Positions 1-12,976 of a stretch of DNA of 64,000 bases are shown one piece after another. The translations under genes and the position numbers were made by a program. Numbering within the stretch: position 1 is the stretch's first letter; each line of letters starts with the position of its first letter. The notes beneath the pieces were generated by a model, which had not been told where the DNA came from, did not search any database, and worked only from the letters and a program-made list of their open reading frames with translations. The stretch comes from Novosphingobium sp. EMRT-2 (lineage in GTDB: Bacteria; Pseudomonadota; Alphaproteobacteria; Sphingomonadales; Sphingomonadaceae): the NCBI RefSeq assembly GCF_005145025.1, contig NZ_CP039695.1, positions 1,731,501-1,795,500 on the forward strand, read 5' to 3'.

Positions 1-161
1 GCGACCAGCAGCATGTGCAGCACCATGCCGGCCGCGCTGCGCAAGGGCCAACGCGCATCGCCATCGCGCCGGGGGCGAACCAGCCCGTCCAGCACCAGCG
101 ACGCGGCGACAAGCCCCGAAAACAGCAGAAACGTGCCTGTCACAGCCCCTCGATAAAACAT
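1..161 (-). CDS. Membrane protein, N-terminal part only (runs off the window start)
   Basis: An ATG on the minus strand at 161 opens a frame that reaches the window edge without a stop. The first stop upstream in the same frame is at 195-197, and no ATG or GTG lies between. The visible 53 residues start MFYRGAVTGTFLLF. They form one hydrophobic segment (about residues 6-25), a short basic loop containing RPRRDGDARW, and the start of a second hydrophobic stretch. This is the topology of a multi-pass inner-membrane protein. It is divergent from the capsule-type gene that follows, so a role in surface polysaccharide assembly is possible. Too little is visible to name a family. Confidence 0.5.
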   Translation of the reverse strand, partial: MFYRGAVTGTFLLFSGLVAASLVLDGLVRPRRDGDARWPLRSAAGMVLHMLLV

Positions 162-335
162 TCGCGCGGGCAGGGTGGCCGCAGCGTGGATGCCTTAGCC
201 ATCCCCGAAGGCAATGTCATGGGCGGCTCGTGCGCAAGTGGATGAAATTGATTGGTGGAAACCTGGACGTGGCTCATCGACGCTTCATGTGCTTCGCCCT
301 AGGGACGTTTGGATGAGGTTCCGGAACACTTGCCG

Positions 336-1577
336 ATGCCCGATGAAATAGTGCGTACCGGGGAACGGCGCCGGGTGCTGTTGCTGCAAGGCCTGATGGG
401 TCCACTGTTCCGCCATCTGGGCCAGGGGCTGATTCGCGCCGGGCATACGGTTTACAAGGTCAATTTCAACGGCGGCGACCGGGCGTTCTGGCGCCTGCCC
501 GGCGGCATCGACTATCGCGGCACCCTGCAGGACTGGCCCGCCGCGCTGGAAGCCATCCTGCGCGATCGGCGAATTACCGACGTGGTGCTGTTCGGCGATT
601 GCCGCGATCACCACATGGCCGCCACGCGGGTCTGCCGGGCGCTGGAGGTGCCGGTCCATGTCTTCGAGGAAGGCTATATCCGGCCCGACTGGGTCACGCT
701 GGAACTGGGCGGGGTCAATGGCCATTCCTCGCTCCCGCGCGACCCGCAATGGTATCGCGATAGCGCCGCCGCCTTGCCACCCGTCCCGCAGCACAGCCAG
801 GTGCCATCCTCTTTCCGCCGCCGCGCGCTGGAAGGGCTGCTCTACAACGTCGCCGACGTGTTCACGCGCTGGCACTATTCCAACTGGAACAACCATCGTC
901 CCTGGCCCCCGCTGGTGGAAGGCATGGGCTGGCTGCGCAAGCTGCGCGCGCGGAAATTGCGCGAGGCGCAGGCCGCCCGGTTGTTCGCGCGCATGGAAGC
1001 GTCGCCCGAGCCCTATTTCCTGTTCCCGCTCCAGCTTGACTCGGACGCGCAGATCCGGCTTCATTCGCCCTTCGCGGGCATTGCCGAGGCGCTGAACCTG
1101 ATCATCGCCTCGTTTGCCCGGCACGCGCCGGCCGATACGCGGCTGGTCATCAAGGAGCACCCGCTCGACAACGGCGTGCGCGATTGGGAGCAGACCGCAC
1201 ACGACCTGGGCGAACGCTATGGCGTGGCCGCGCGGATCGATTATCTGGCGGCCGGAGACATCGTGGCCATCGCCCGTGGCGCACGGGGCATGGTGACGAT
1301 CAACAGCACCAGCGGAACCTTCGCGCTGGCGATGGGCGTCCCCGTCGTCGCGCTGGGCCACGCGGTCTATGACATCCCGGACCTTACCGCGCGCGGCGGG
1401 CTGGACGCCTTCTGGCAGAACCCGGTACCGCCCGATCCGGAAACCTTCGCCGCGTTCCGGCGCGTGCTGATCGAACGCTGCCTGATCCCCGGGGGCTTCT
1501 TCTCGAAGGAAGCGCTCGACAAGGTCGTCCGGCACGCCATCGCGCGGTTCGAGGGAACGCCCCTTCCGCCCGAATAA
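336..1577 (+). CDS. KpsS-like capsular polysaccharide export/biosynthesis protein
   Basis: The 413-residue product resembles the Capsule_synth (KpsS/KpsC) family, cytoplasmic GT-B-type proteins that act on or help export capsule-like polysaccharide. Visible family features are an N-terminal VLLLQGLMGPLF Rossmann-like strand, VNFNGGDRAFW, the FGDCRDHH segment, FEEGYIRPDWVTLE, and a C-terminal half with VIKEHPLDNG and TINSTSGTFAL, which is a sugar-nucleotide-binding type motif. The start is uncertain. An in-frame TTG at 309 is preceded by AGGGA at only 3 nt. ATG 336 has a weak GGAA about 9 nt upstream and places the first strand near the N terminus, so I chose it. There is no signal peptide. 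The gene converges with lptA, whose stop lies 16 nt beyond its own. Confidence 0.8.
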   Translation: MPDEIVRTGERRRVLLLQGLMGPLFRHLGQGLIRAGHTVYKVNFNGGDRAFWRLPGGIDYRGTLQDWPAALEAILRDRRITDVVLFGDCRDHHMAATRVCRALEVPVHVFEEGYIRPDWVTLELGGVNGHSSLPRDPQWYRDSAAALPPVPQHSQVPSSFRRRALEGLLYNVADVFTRWHYSNWNNHRPWPPLVEGMGWLRKLRARKLREAQAARLFARMEASPEPYFLFPLQLDSDAQIRLHSPFAGIAEALNLIIASFARHAPADTRLVIKEHPLDNGVRDWEQTAHDLGERYGVAARIDYLAAGDIVAIARGARGMVTINSTSGTFALAMGVPVVALGHAVYDIPDLTARGGLDAFWQNPVPPDPETFAAFRRVLIERCLIPGGFFSKEALDKVVRHAIARFEGTPLPPE

Positions 1578-1593
1578 CCGGCGGGAAGACGCC

Positions 1594-2193
1594 CTACTGC
1601 TTGCTGTCGTTGCGCTTCGGCACCTTGAACGTGCCCGAAATGCGCCCGCCGCCGTTGCCGGAACCGTTGACGCCGGGAACGGAGGAACCGCCCGAACGGC
1701 CATCCACGCTGGACAGGCCGCTATCGAGGTCGATCACCAGCCGGCCGCCGTTAAGAGTGTCGGTGCCGCGCCGCAGCGCCACGTTGCCCACCATGGTGAT
1801 GAGGCGGCGGTTCACGTCATAGACCGCCACATCCCCGCGCGCGGTTTCATCGCGCTGCGTCACCACCACGCCGCCGGTCGCGTCGATCCGCTGGATTTCG
1901 GTGTCGCCGCCCGTGTTGGTATAAGCCATGACCGTGCGGGCCGAGCGCATCCGCATGTCGTCCTGCGTGATATCGACGTTGCCCGTCAGAATCACCCGGT
2001 TCTGCTTGTCCTGCAGTTCGATGCGGTCCGCCGCGAAGTTGACCGGCGCGTCGCTGTTGACCCGCGAGGCGGCCTGCGCGGAAAGGGCCGCGACGACGGC
2101 GCCGGCCCCGGCGAAGCCCAGCAGGAACGCCCGGAAAGGCCGGGCGGAACGGATCGTTTCGCGAAGGGAAGTCATTTTCCGAGGTGCAGTCAT
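1594..2193 (-). CDS. lptA: LptA, periplasmic LPS-transport bridge protein
   Basis: The 199-residue product has an N-terminal signal/anchor (about residues 18-42, ending SAQA-A) followed by the OstA/LptA fold. DAPVNFAADRIELQDKQ begins the domain, and repeated beta strands follow, such as VILTGNVDITQDDMRMRSA, GGVVVTQ, ARGDVAVYD and GNVALRRG. LptA polymerises across the periplasm between LptC and LptD to carry lipopolysaccharide to the outer membrane. The last ~35 residues are a Gly/Ser-rich linker ending in a basic tail, longer than in E. coli LptA. The ATG overlaps the lptC stop by 4 nt (ATGA), so the two are translationally coupled. No lptB follows it here, because the next gene is convergent. 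Confidence 0.93.
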   Translation of the reverse strand: MTAPRKMTSLRETIRSARPFRAFLLGFAGAGAVVAALSAQAASRVNSDAPVNFAADRIELQDKQNRVILTGNVDITQDDMRMRSARTVMAYTNTGGDTEIQRIDATGGVVVTQRDETARGDVAVYDVNRRLITMVGNVALRRGTDTLNGGRLVIDLDSGLSSVDGRSGGSSVPGVNGSGNGGGRISGTFKVPKRNDSKQ

Positions 2194-2834
2194 GGCTTGC
2201 GCATCTTGCCCGGTTCCATGTGAAGACGTGCATGGCCGTCCAGCGTGACGGTATGCGCGGAGAGGTCGGCGAATATCCTGTCGGCAGAGAAGGTGCCAGC
2301 CGGAATGCGCCCTTCCGCCGGACCCTTGCTGCGCAGGTTCTTGGCCCGCACATCGAACACCACGTTGTTCGCGGTCATGCGATAGCCGTCCGACGTCTGG
2401 AAATTGACCGGCCCGGCCACGTCCACCTGTTCGCGGCTGAAATCGTAGTTGCCGGCATTGGCCGAAAGGATCGCCGGCCCGTCGTCCATCAGCATCCGCG
2501 CGGTCAGGTCGTTCATCACCACCACCGGAACCCGCGCCGAATGCTGGACGGCGGAACCAGCGGTGATCGAGAACGTGCGGCCATCGTCGTCGAGACCGCG
2601 ATACATGGCGCTGGCCGCGCGCAGCCGGTCTTCCAGGATGGAAACCTTGTTGCGATCGAGCAGGAAGCTGATCTCGCCGCGCGGAGAAAGCGGCGTCAGC
2701 ACCATGACCGCCGCCAGAACGCCGATCGCGGCCGGCAGCGCCATCGCCAGAAAGCGCACCAGACGGTCATGAAAGCCGCCCGGCGCCGCAAAATGCTGGC
2801 GGCGCGAGCGCATCTTCTCGGCTTGGACGGTCAT
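2190..2834 (-). CDS. lptC: LptC, inner-membrane LPS-transport protein
   Basis: The 214-residue product has one N-terminal membrane helix (about residues 27-48, FLAMALPAAIGVLAAVMVL), then a periplasmic LptC/YrbK beta-jellyroll. Characteristic segments are RGEISFLLDRNKV, DGRTFSITAGSAVQ, MLMDDGPAILSANAGNYD, VAGPVNFQTSDGYRM and a strand ending LDGHARLHMEPG. LptC receives LPS from the LptBFG extractor and hands it to LptA. The frame is open further upstream, but the ATG at 2834 lies 10 nt after the rnd stop, and the region before it encodes no family sequence, so I took this start. Order rnd-lptC-lptA on one strand is typical of alphaproteobacteria. Confidence 0.92.
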   Translation of the reverse strand: MTVQAEKMRSRRQHFAAPGGFHDRLVRFLAMALPAAIGVLAAVMVLTPLSPRGEISFLLDRNKVSILEDRLRAASAMYRGLDDDGRTFSITAGSAVQHSARVPVVVMNDLTARMLMDDGPAILSANAGNYDFSREQVDVAGPVNFQTSDGYRMTANNVVFDVRAKNLRSKGPAEGRIPAGTFSADRIFADLSAHTVTLDGHARLHMEPGKMRKP

Positions 2835-2844
2835 CCCCGCAGCC

Positions 2845-3462
2845 TCATTCGTGACTGAAGATGTCCCGCTCGGCCCAGCCGGCCAGATCGAGGCGCGCGC
2901 GCACAGGCAGGAAATCGAAACAGGCCTGCGCCATCTCGGTCCGCTTCTCCCGCGCCAGCCGCTCGACCAGAATGGCGTGCATGGCGTGGAGATGGCGCAC
3001 GTCGGACGCGGCATATTCCTGCTGTGCGTCGGACAGGACCGCCCCGCCCCAGTCGCTCGACTGCTGCTGCTTGGAAATCTCCTTGCCCAGCAGTTCGCGC
3101 ACCAGATCCTTCAACCCGTGGCGGTCGGTATAAGTGCGGACCAGCTTGGATGCGATCTTGGTGCAGAACACCGGCGCGGCGGTCACGCCCAGATAGTGCT
3201 CTATTGCCGCCAGATCGAACCGGGCGAAGTGGAACAGCTTCAGCCGCGCGGGATCGGCCAGCACCGCCTTCAGGTTCGGCGCGGCATAATCGCTGCCCAC
3301 CTTGAAGCGGACCAGATGCTCATCGCCCTGCCCGTCGGAAATCTGCACCACGCACAGCCGGTCACGCGGGGTGATGAGCCCCATCGTTTCGGTATCGACA
3401 GCGACGATGCCCGGCGCCAGCGCGCCTTCGGGCAGATCTTCTTCATGCAGGTAGACGGCCAT
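2845..3462 (-). CDS. RNase D-type 3'-5' exonuclease (DEDDy family)
   Basis: The 205-residue product consists only of the DEDD exonuclease domain. The first acidic pair is in AVDTETMGL (Asp23, Glu25), the second motif is in LFHFARFDLAAIEHYLG, and the third is YAASDVRHLH with the Tyr typical of DEDDy enzymes. These enzymes trim RNA 3' ends with two metal ions. E. coli RNase D is about 375 residues because of two C-terminal HRDC domains. This short form without HRDC is the version found next to lptC in many alphaproteobacteria. It is the first gene of the rnd-lptC-lptA operon and is divergent from ung. Confidence 0.88.
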   Translation of the reverse strand: MAVYLHEEDLPEGALAPGIVAVDTETMGLITPRDRLCVVQISDGQGDEHLVRFKVGSDYAAPNLKAVLADPARLKLFHFARFDLAAIEHYLGVTAAPVFCTKIASKLVRTYTDRHGLKDLVRELLGKEISKQQQSSDWGGAVLSDAQQEYAASDVRHLHAMHAILVERLAREKRTEMAQACFDFLPVRARLDLAGWAERDIFSHE

Positions 3463-3573
3463 GGACCCCGCCTACGATGAATGCCGGGAAACGGCAACCT
3501 TGGCTTTGCCCCTTCGCCTGGGCGCTGTCAGGCTTGTGCGGCCGTTTCGAGTTGCGTTAGGAACGCCTTACCT

Positions 3574-4254
3574 ATGGCAACTCCCCTTCCCGATAGCTGG
3601 CAGCCGGCGCTGGCCCCTGTTCTCGCCACCCGCCCGCTGCGGGCGCTGGGCGGCTTCCTCAGCGCGGAAGAGGCCGCCGGAAAGGTGATCTTTCCGCCGC
3701 GCGGATCGCGGTTGCGCGCGCTGGAACTGACCCCGCTGGAGGACGTGAAAGTCGTTATTCTGGGGCAGGACCCCTATCACGGCCCCGGCCAGGCGCACGG
3801 CCTTTCGTTTTCGGTGCCGCAAGGGGTCAAGCCGCCACCCTCGCTGGTGAACATCTACAAGGAACTGGAATCCGATCTCGGCCTGCCGCGCCCGTCGCAC
3901 GGCAATCTGGAAAATTGGGCGCGGCAGGGCGTGCTGCTGCTGAACAACGCGCTGACAGTGGAAGCCGGGCAGGCCGGATCGCACGCCGGCAAAGGCTGGG
4001 AGGATTTCACCGACGCGGCGGTGGCCGCCGTCGCGCAGCGCGACGTGCCAACCGTCTTCCTGCTGTGGGGCAGCCACGCGCAGAAGAAGGCGGCGCGGGT
4101 GCAGGGCCTTGCCAGCGGACCGCACCTCGTCCTGAAGGCGCCGCACCCCAGCCCGCTGTCGGCACATGCCGGCTTCTTCGGCTGCCGCCATTTCAGCCAG
4201 GCCAACGGTTTTCTCGAACAGCACGGCCGCGGCGCGATCGACTGGCGGCCCTGA
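3574..4254 (+). CDS. ung: Uracil-DNA glycosylase, family 1
   Basis: The 226-residue enzyme excises uracil from DNA and starts base-excision repair. GQDPYHG at 64-70 carries the water-activating Asp66, [10 protein letters not shown] (121-130) is the uracil-recognition strand, WEDFTDA (142-148) is a family segment, and [10 protein letters not shown] (191-200) holds the catalytic His and the DNA-intercalation loop. The frame is open back to 3481, but family members begin close to the PDSW segment. I therefore used ATG 3574, which has AGGAACG about 10 nt upstream. The length matches the usual 220-230 residues. An 8-bp hairpin lies just beyond the stop. Confidence 0.95.
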   Translation: MATPLPDSWQPALAPVLATRPLRALGGFLSAEEAAGKVIFPPRGSRLRALELTPLEDVKVVILGQDPYHGPGQAHGLSFSVPQGVKPPPSLVNIYKELESDLGLPRPSHGNLENWARQGVLLLNNALTVEAGQAGSHAGKGWEDFTDAAVAAVAQRDVPTVFLLWGSHAQKKAARVQGLASGPHLVLKAPHPSPLSAHAGFFGCRHFSQANGFLEQHGRGAIDWRP

Positions 4255-4263
4255 ACGCCGCGC

Positions 4264-4285
4264 CGGAGGCGCGCAATCGCCTCCG
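4264..4285 (+). terminator. Hairpin after ung, no U-tract
   Basis: CGGAGGCG (4264-4271) pairs perfectly with CGCCTCCG (4278-4285) around a 6-nt loop, 9 nt after the ung stop. No T-run follows. It may be an RNA 3'-end stabiliser or a weak terminator between ung and the next gene. Confidence 0.35.
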
Positions 4286-4366
4286 AAGCAGACGCAAATC
4301 CGGTTGCCGCGCCACCGGCGCACCGTCACTCTTCCCGTCCGCGCGATGCGGGAGGGAGCCTGAACC

Positions 4367-5173
4367 ATGTCGAAAACACTGTCGCTGGCGCTGTATGGGG
4401 CGCTTGTCACACTTACGCCCATCGCCGCGCAGGCCACTCAACCCGGACCGGCGATTCCCGGCGGCTGGGCGCCGGCCGGCGTCAACGATCCGCAAGTGCG
4501 CCAGGCCGCCGAATTCGCCGCATCGCAATTGCCGGGCGGCGGCGCGGTCAGGAGCGTCGATTCGGCCAGCCAGCAAGTCGTCGCCGGCATGAACTACCGC
4601 ATCGAGCTGACGCTGGCCGATGGCAGCCGCTGGGCCGTGACCGTTTACCGGATGCTATCCGGCCAGATGCGGCTGAGCGAATCGGCGCGGCTGGCCTCCG
4701 CCACGCCGCAGGCAGCCGGTAGCCTGCGCCTCGCCCGGAACGGGCTGCAGGTGCGCCGCGCCGGAGCCGCGCCCGCCGCCATCGCCTTCGGCGCATCCCG
4801 TGCACAAGTCATGGAAGCGCTGCGTTTTCGCGCCGCGCCGCAGACCGGCACCAACCGCGAATGCGGCGCAGGCCCCGTCGATTTCCTGCAATGGCAGGAC
4901 GGCGTGAGCCTGCTGTTCCAGCATGACCGGTTCGGCGGCTGGTCCCTCAGCAAACCCAACGCCTCCACGAATACCAGCACGATCAGCACGACCGACGGCA
5001 TCCGCATCGGCACGACTCTGGCGGAACTGCGCAAGAAGCGTGGCTTCCGGCTTCAGCGGACCACGCTGGGCCATGAATTCACCGTGGGCGCGATCAGCGG
5101 CATCGTGAGCGGCACTTCCGCCCGCGCGCGCGTGACGGACCTGTGGGCGGGCCTGTCCTGCACCTTCCGCTGA
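4367..5173 (+). CDS. Secreted protein with a cystatin-like domain
   Basis: The 268-residue product has a clear signal peptide (cleavage near AQA-TQ, residues 21-23). Residues about 29-100 look like a cystatin. PGGWAPAGVNDPQVRQAAEF (31-50) resembles the conserved N-terminal Gly and helix of plant-type cystatins. QVVAG (70-74) is the protease-blocking hairpin motif QxVxG, and NYRIELTLADG follows as in the family. The remaining ~165 residues form a second domain I do not recognise, with two related segments: IAFGASRAQVMEAL near 140 and IRIGTTLAELRKK near 210. Cystatins inhibit papain-like cysteine proteases. A periplasmic or exported inhibitor is therefore inferred from the motif, not shown. GGAGGGAGC about 8 nt before the ATG is a strong ribosome site. 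A terminator follows directly. Confidence 0.7.
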   Translation: MSKTLSLALYGALVTLTPIAAQATQPGPAIPGGWAPAGVNDPQVRQAAEFAASQLPGGGAVRSVDSASQQVVAGMNYRIELTLADGSRWAVTVYRMLSGQMRLSESARLASATPQAAGSLRLARNGLQVRRAGAAPAAIAFGASRAQVMEALRFRAAPQTGTNRECGAGPVDFLQWQDGVSLLFQHDRFGGWSLSKPNASTNTSTISTTDGIRIGTTLAELRKKRGFRLQRTTLGHEFTVGAISGIVSGTSARARVTDLWAGLSCTFR

Positions 5174-5192
5174 CCCCAAGCCGAAACGGAAA

Positions 5193-5218
5193 AAGGGCGC
5201 CCCGTTAGGAGCGCCCTT
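5193..5218. terminator. Bidirectional intrinsic terminator
   Basis: AAGGGCGC (5193-5200) pairs with GCGCCCTT (5211-5218) around a 10-nt loop. On the minus strand the stem is followed by a T-run from the A-tract just before it; on the plus strand it is followed by a C/T-rich stretch. It sits between the convergent cystatin-like gene and gltD and probably ends both transcripts. Confidence 0.7.
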
Positions 5219-5247
5219 CCTGTTCTTGTCCCGCGGAACCAGCCGGA

Positions 5248-6681
5248 TCAGCGCGGCAGTTCGGACACGCCCATCAGCGCTTCGTCCACCGAACGCGCGC
5301 ACTGGCGGCCTTCGCGGATCGCCCAGACGACCAGGCTCTGCCCGCGCCGCATGTCGCCGCAGGCGAACACGTTCTCGACGCTGGTCTTGTAGTCCACCAC
5401 GTTGCCCTTGACGTTGCCGCGCGCGTCCAGCTCGACGCCGGCCTGTTCGAGCAGCCCCTGCTTGCGCGGGCCGAGGAAGCCCATCGCCAGCAGGATCAAG
5501 TCCGCCTTCAGCGTGAATTCGCTGCCCGGCACTTCCTGCATCTTGCCATCGACCCATTCGACGCGGACGCATTCCAGCCCGGTCACGTCGTTTTCGCCCA
5601 CGGCCCGCTTGGTCAGCACCGCGAATTCGCGCTCGCAACCTTCCTCGTGGCTGGAAGAGGTGCGCAGCTTGAGCGGCCAGTTGGGCCAGCTCAGCGCCTT
5701 CTCTTCCTTTTCCGGCGGCCGGGGCATGATTTCCAGCTGCGTGACCGAGAGCGCGCCCTGGCGGTTCGACGTGCCGACGCAGTCCGACCCGGTATCGCCA
5801 CCGCCGATCACCACCACGTGCTTGCCGGTGGCGACCAGCGAGCCGCGCGGCGCGGCGCGGATTTCATCGTCGCCCGCGTTGCGCTTGTTCTGCTGGGTCA
5901 GGAATTCCATGGCGAAGCGCACGCCGGGCAGCTCGAAGCCCGGAATGTCGAGGGGACGCGGGTCTTCCGCGCCGCCCGCCATCACGATGGCGTCGAAGTT
6001 TTCCTTCAGCGAGGCGACCGAAACGGTCACGCCCACTTCGACCGAAGTGCGGAACTGGACGCCTTCGGCCTCCATCTGCACCATACGGCGGTTGATGACG
6101 TGCTTTTCCAGCTTGAAGTCCGGAATGCCATAGCGAAGCAACCCGCCGACGCGGTCCGACTTCTCGAACACCGTCACCGAATGGCCGGCGCGGGCCAGCT
6201 GCTGCGCGCAGGCGAGGCCCGCCGGGCCGGAGCCGACGACGGCGACCGACTTGCCCGTCTTCTTGGCGGGCACCTGCGGTTCGATCCAGCCTTCCTTCCA
6301 GCCCTTGTCCACGATCGCGCATTCGATCGACTTGATCGTCACCGGCTGGTCCACGATGTTCAGCGTGCAGGCCGCCTCGCACGGGGCGGGGCAAATGCGG
6401 CCGGTGAATTCCGGGAAGTTGTTGGTCGAATGGAGATTGTCCAGCGCCTCGCGCCAGTCGTTCTCATAGACCAGGTGGTTCCAGTCCGGGATCTGGTTGT
6501 TCACCGGACAGCCGTTGTGGCAGTACGGGATGCCGCAGTTCATGCAGCGCGAAGCCTGCATCTGCAGCCCCGCCGCATCGTGCGGAATCACAAATTCGCG
6601 ATAGTGCTTCAGCCGTTCCGCGGGGGAATCGTAGGTACGGTCCTTGCGGTCGACCTCGAGAAAGCCGGTTGCCTTGCCCAT
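5248..6681 (-). CDS. gltD: Glutamate synthase (NADPH) small subunit
   Basis: The 477-residue flavoprotein takes electrons from NADPH and passes them through iron-sulfur clusters to GltB, which makes glutamate from glutamine and 2-oxoglutarate. An N-terminal ferredoxin-like part has Cys clusters [15 protein letters not shown] (about 47-61) and [10 protein letters not shown]. Two dinucleotide-binding motifs follow: [15 protein letters not shown] for FAD and [13 protein letters not shown] for NADPH. The C-terminal [18 protein letters not shown] is the second FAD motif. ATG 6681 begins [15 protein letters not shown], the normal N terminus, although the frame is open further upstream. It is 22 nt downstream of the gltB stop, so gltB-gltD form an operon. 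Confidence 0.96.
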   Translation of the reverse strand: MGKATGFLEVDRKDRTYDSPAERLKHYREFVIPHDAAGLQMQASRCMNCGIPYCHNGCPVNNQIPDWNHLVYENDWREALDNLHSTNNFPEFTGRICPAPCEAACTLNIVDQPVTIKSIECAIVDKGWKEGWIEPQVPAKKTGKSVAVVGSGPAGLACAQQLARAGHSVTVFEKSDRVGGLLRYGIPDFKLEKHVINRRMVQMEAEGVQFRTSVEVGVTVSVASLKENFDAIVMAGGAEDPRPLDIPGFELPGVRFAMEFLTQQNKRNAGDDEIRAAPRGSLVATGKHVVVIGGGDTGSDCVGTSNRQGALSVTQLEIMPRPPEKEEKALSWPNWPLKLRTSSSHEEGCEREFAVLTKRAVGENDVTGLECVRVEWVDGKMQEVPGSEFTLKADLILLAMGFLGPRKQGLLEQAGVELDARGNVKGNVVDYKTSVENVFACGDMRRGQSLVVWAIREGRQCARSVDEALMGVSELPR

Positions 6682-6703
6682 GATGTTTCCCTGATCCCTG
6701 TTC

Positions 6704-11344
<4,641 letters not shown>

Positions 11345-11557
11345 ATCGAAGGTCGTCCCTACATCCAGAATTGGAAATATCGCACGAATCACGCCGCCCC
11401 CCTTGGCGACGAAAGTTGCGCGAATATCCCCCATGACTGCAGGAAAGTTATTTTGCAACCGCGAGCGTCATTTCCCGCGCCGATCCGCGCGGGAAATACG
11501 GTTGCACCCTCCAAAACGGCCGGGATTCCGTCGAAAATGGCTTGTTGAGCCGGGCTT

Positions 11558-12934
11558 TCAGCCCTTGGCCGTCATCCTCTGAAGCGTGGCGAGGGCGGCG
11601 CGCAACGCGCGATCGGCCTCTTCGGGATCGCTGAACGCGGGGACGGACCCGGCCGGCGGCGCGAAGGCGGGCGGCTCGGGTTCCATCGCGGGCGATGGCA
11701 TGGCCCGTCCACGACTGGCCAGCGGCGTATCGGGTCGGGCGAATGGCGGCTCCGCCGGCGCGTCGACATGGCGGCGCGGCGCGGGCGATGGCATATCGAC
11801 CAGCGAGGGATAGCGGTGTTCGGGCATCGGCGCTTCGCCGGGCACGATCGCCAGGAAAGGCGGCGCGTCCGCCCCTCCGCCCTCTTCCGTATCCTCGACG
11901 TCCCCTTCGGCCGCGTCGTCGGCATGCGGGACGGTAGCAGGCGGCGGCACGGCGTCGGCTTCCGCTTCGGCGTGGCGATCCTGTTCCTCCCGTCCCTGCT
12001 CCTCATGCCGGGCCAGCTCCTCGCGCCGGACCGCGATCGCCATCGCCAGCCGTTCGATAAGCTGCACGAGACCCAGCGATTCCAGCGGCGCGGCATCCAT
12101 CGCGGGCGTAACCGCGCGCGCTTCCGCCGCGTCGTTGAAAATGCCGGGCGTGGGCAGTGTCGGATAGGGCTGCGCCAGCGGAGGCGGATTCTCGGCGGCC
12201 GGGGGCACCCCGGCCTCGTCTTCGCCGGAGGGAGCCTCAAGCCCTGCCAGATCCAGGCTCGTATCGACCGATGGCTCGTCCGCCAGCACGGCCGGAAGCG
12301 TAACCGGCGGCGGCGCGAAAGGCCCGTCGTCGATCAGCGGCGCGGCAAAGCGCGGGGGATCGGCGACCTCTTGCGCAACCGCTTCGTCTTGCCCGGCCGC
12401 TTCGTCCGTCGCTTCAAGCGCCGTTGGGGACAAGTCCGCCTCGCCACCCGGCTCCGGGTCCTCGAGCGCCGGCACCGTCGCCAATTCCTCGCTCAGCACC
12501 AGCGGCCGGCGCGGCGGGGCGTCGGGGTGCGCGTCGCGGGCGCGTATTTTCACAGCAGGTTGGGAGACCGCGATGGCGGGCGTCTCAGATTCCATCGCCT
12601 CGTCGCGATCGGGCATCGCCGGCGTGGCGAGCTTGGCCGCCTTTCCCCGGCGCAGGCGCGCGGCGATGACAAGGCCGATCAGCCCGCCGAGTACTGCCAG
12701 CGCGAAAGCCACCAGCACGCGGGCGGTGAAGCCCAGCGGCGGCGCGGCGGCCGGCAGGACCTTGGGCAGTCCGCTCGCCACGACCAGGCTCGCCAGCATC
12801 CGCGGCGGCACGACGAAGCTCGTCAGCCCCAGCAGCGCGGCGAACCATACCATCATCACCACCGGGAACAGGCGGTGTGCCGAAATCGATGCGGCCTGCT
12901 TGCGTTTCGCCTGCTTGCCCTGCGGAATGGTCAC
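11558..12934 (-). CDS. Membrane-anchored Pro/Glu/Ala-rich protein, unknown function
   Basis: The 458-residue product is not recognised. The N terminus is basic, then two hydrophobic helices follow (about residues 21-42 and 68-90) separated by a short Pro/Ala loop, so both ends probably lie on the same side, in the cytoplasm. After a basic stop-transfer patch (ARLRRGKAAK) comes about 350 residues of low-complexity acidic sequence rich in Pro, Ala, Glu and Asp. A predicted helical piece (SLGLVQLIERLAMAIAVRREELARHEEQ) interrupts it around 285-315. The last ~25 residues (DPEEADRALRAALATLQRM) look helical. It is 42 nt from the exosortase-type glycosyltransferase on the same strand and may be its operon partner. 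Such low-complexity tails often act as scaffolds, but that is inference. Confidence 0.6.
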   Translation of the reverse strand: MTIPQGKQAKRKQAASISAHRLFPVVMMVWFAALLGLTSFVVPPRMLASLVVASGLPKVLPAAAPPLGFTARVLVAFALAVLGGLIGLVIAARLRRGKAAKLATPAMPDRDEAMESETPAIAVSQPAVKIRARDAHPDAPPRRPLVLSEELATVPALEDPEPGGEADLSPTALEATDEAAGQDEAVAQEVADPPRFAAPLIDDGPFAPPPVTLPAVLADEPSVDTSLDLAGLEAPSGEDEAGVPPAAENPPPLAQPYPTLPTPGIFNDAAEARAVTPAMDAAPLESLGLVQLIERLAMAIAVRREELARHEEQGREEQDRHAEAEADAVPPPATVPHADDAAEGDVEDTEEGGGADAPPFLAIVPGEAPMPEHRYPSLVDMPSPAPRRHVDAPAEPPFARPDTPLASRGRAMPSPAMEPEPPAFAPPAGSVPAFSDPEEADRALRAALATLQRMTAKG

Positions 12935-12976
12935 GTGCGTATCGATCCGTTCAAACCTGGCAAGTGCCCCACGCCG

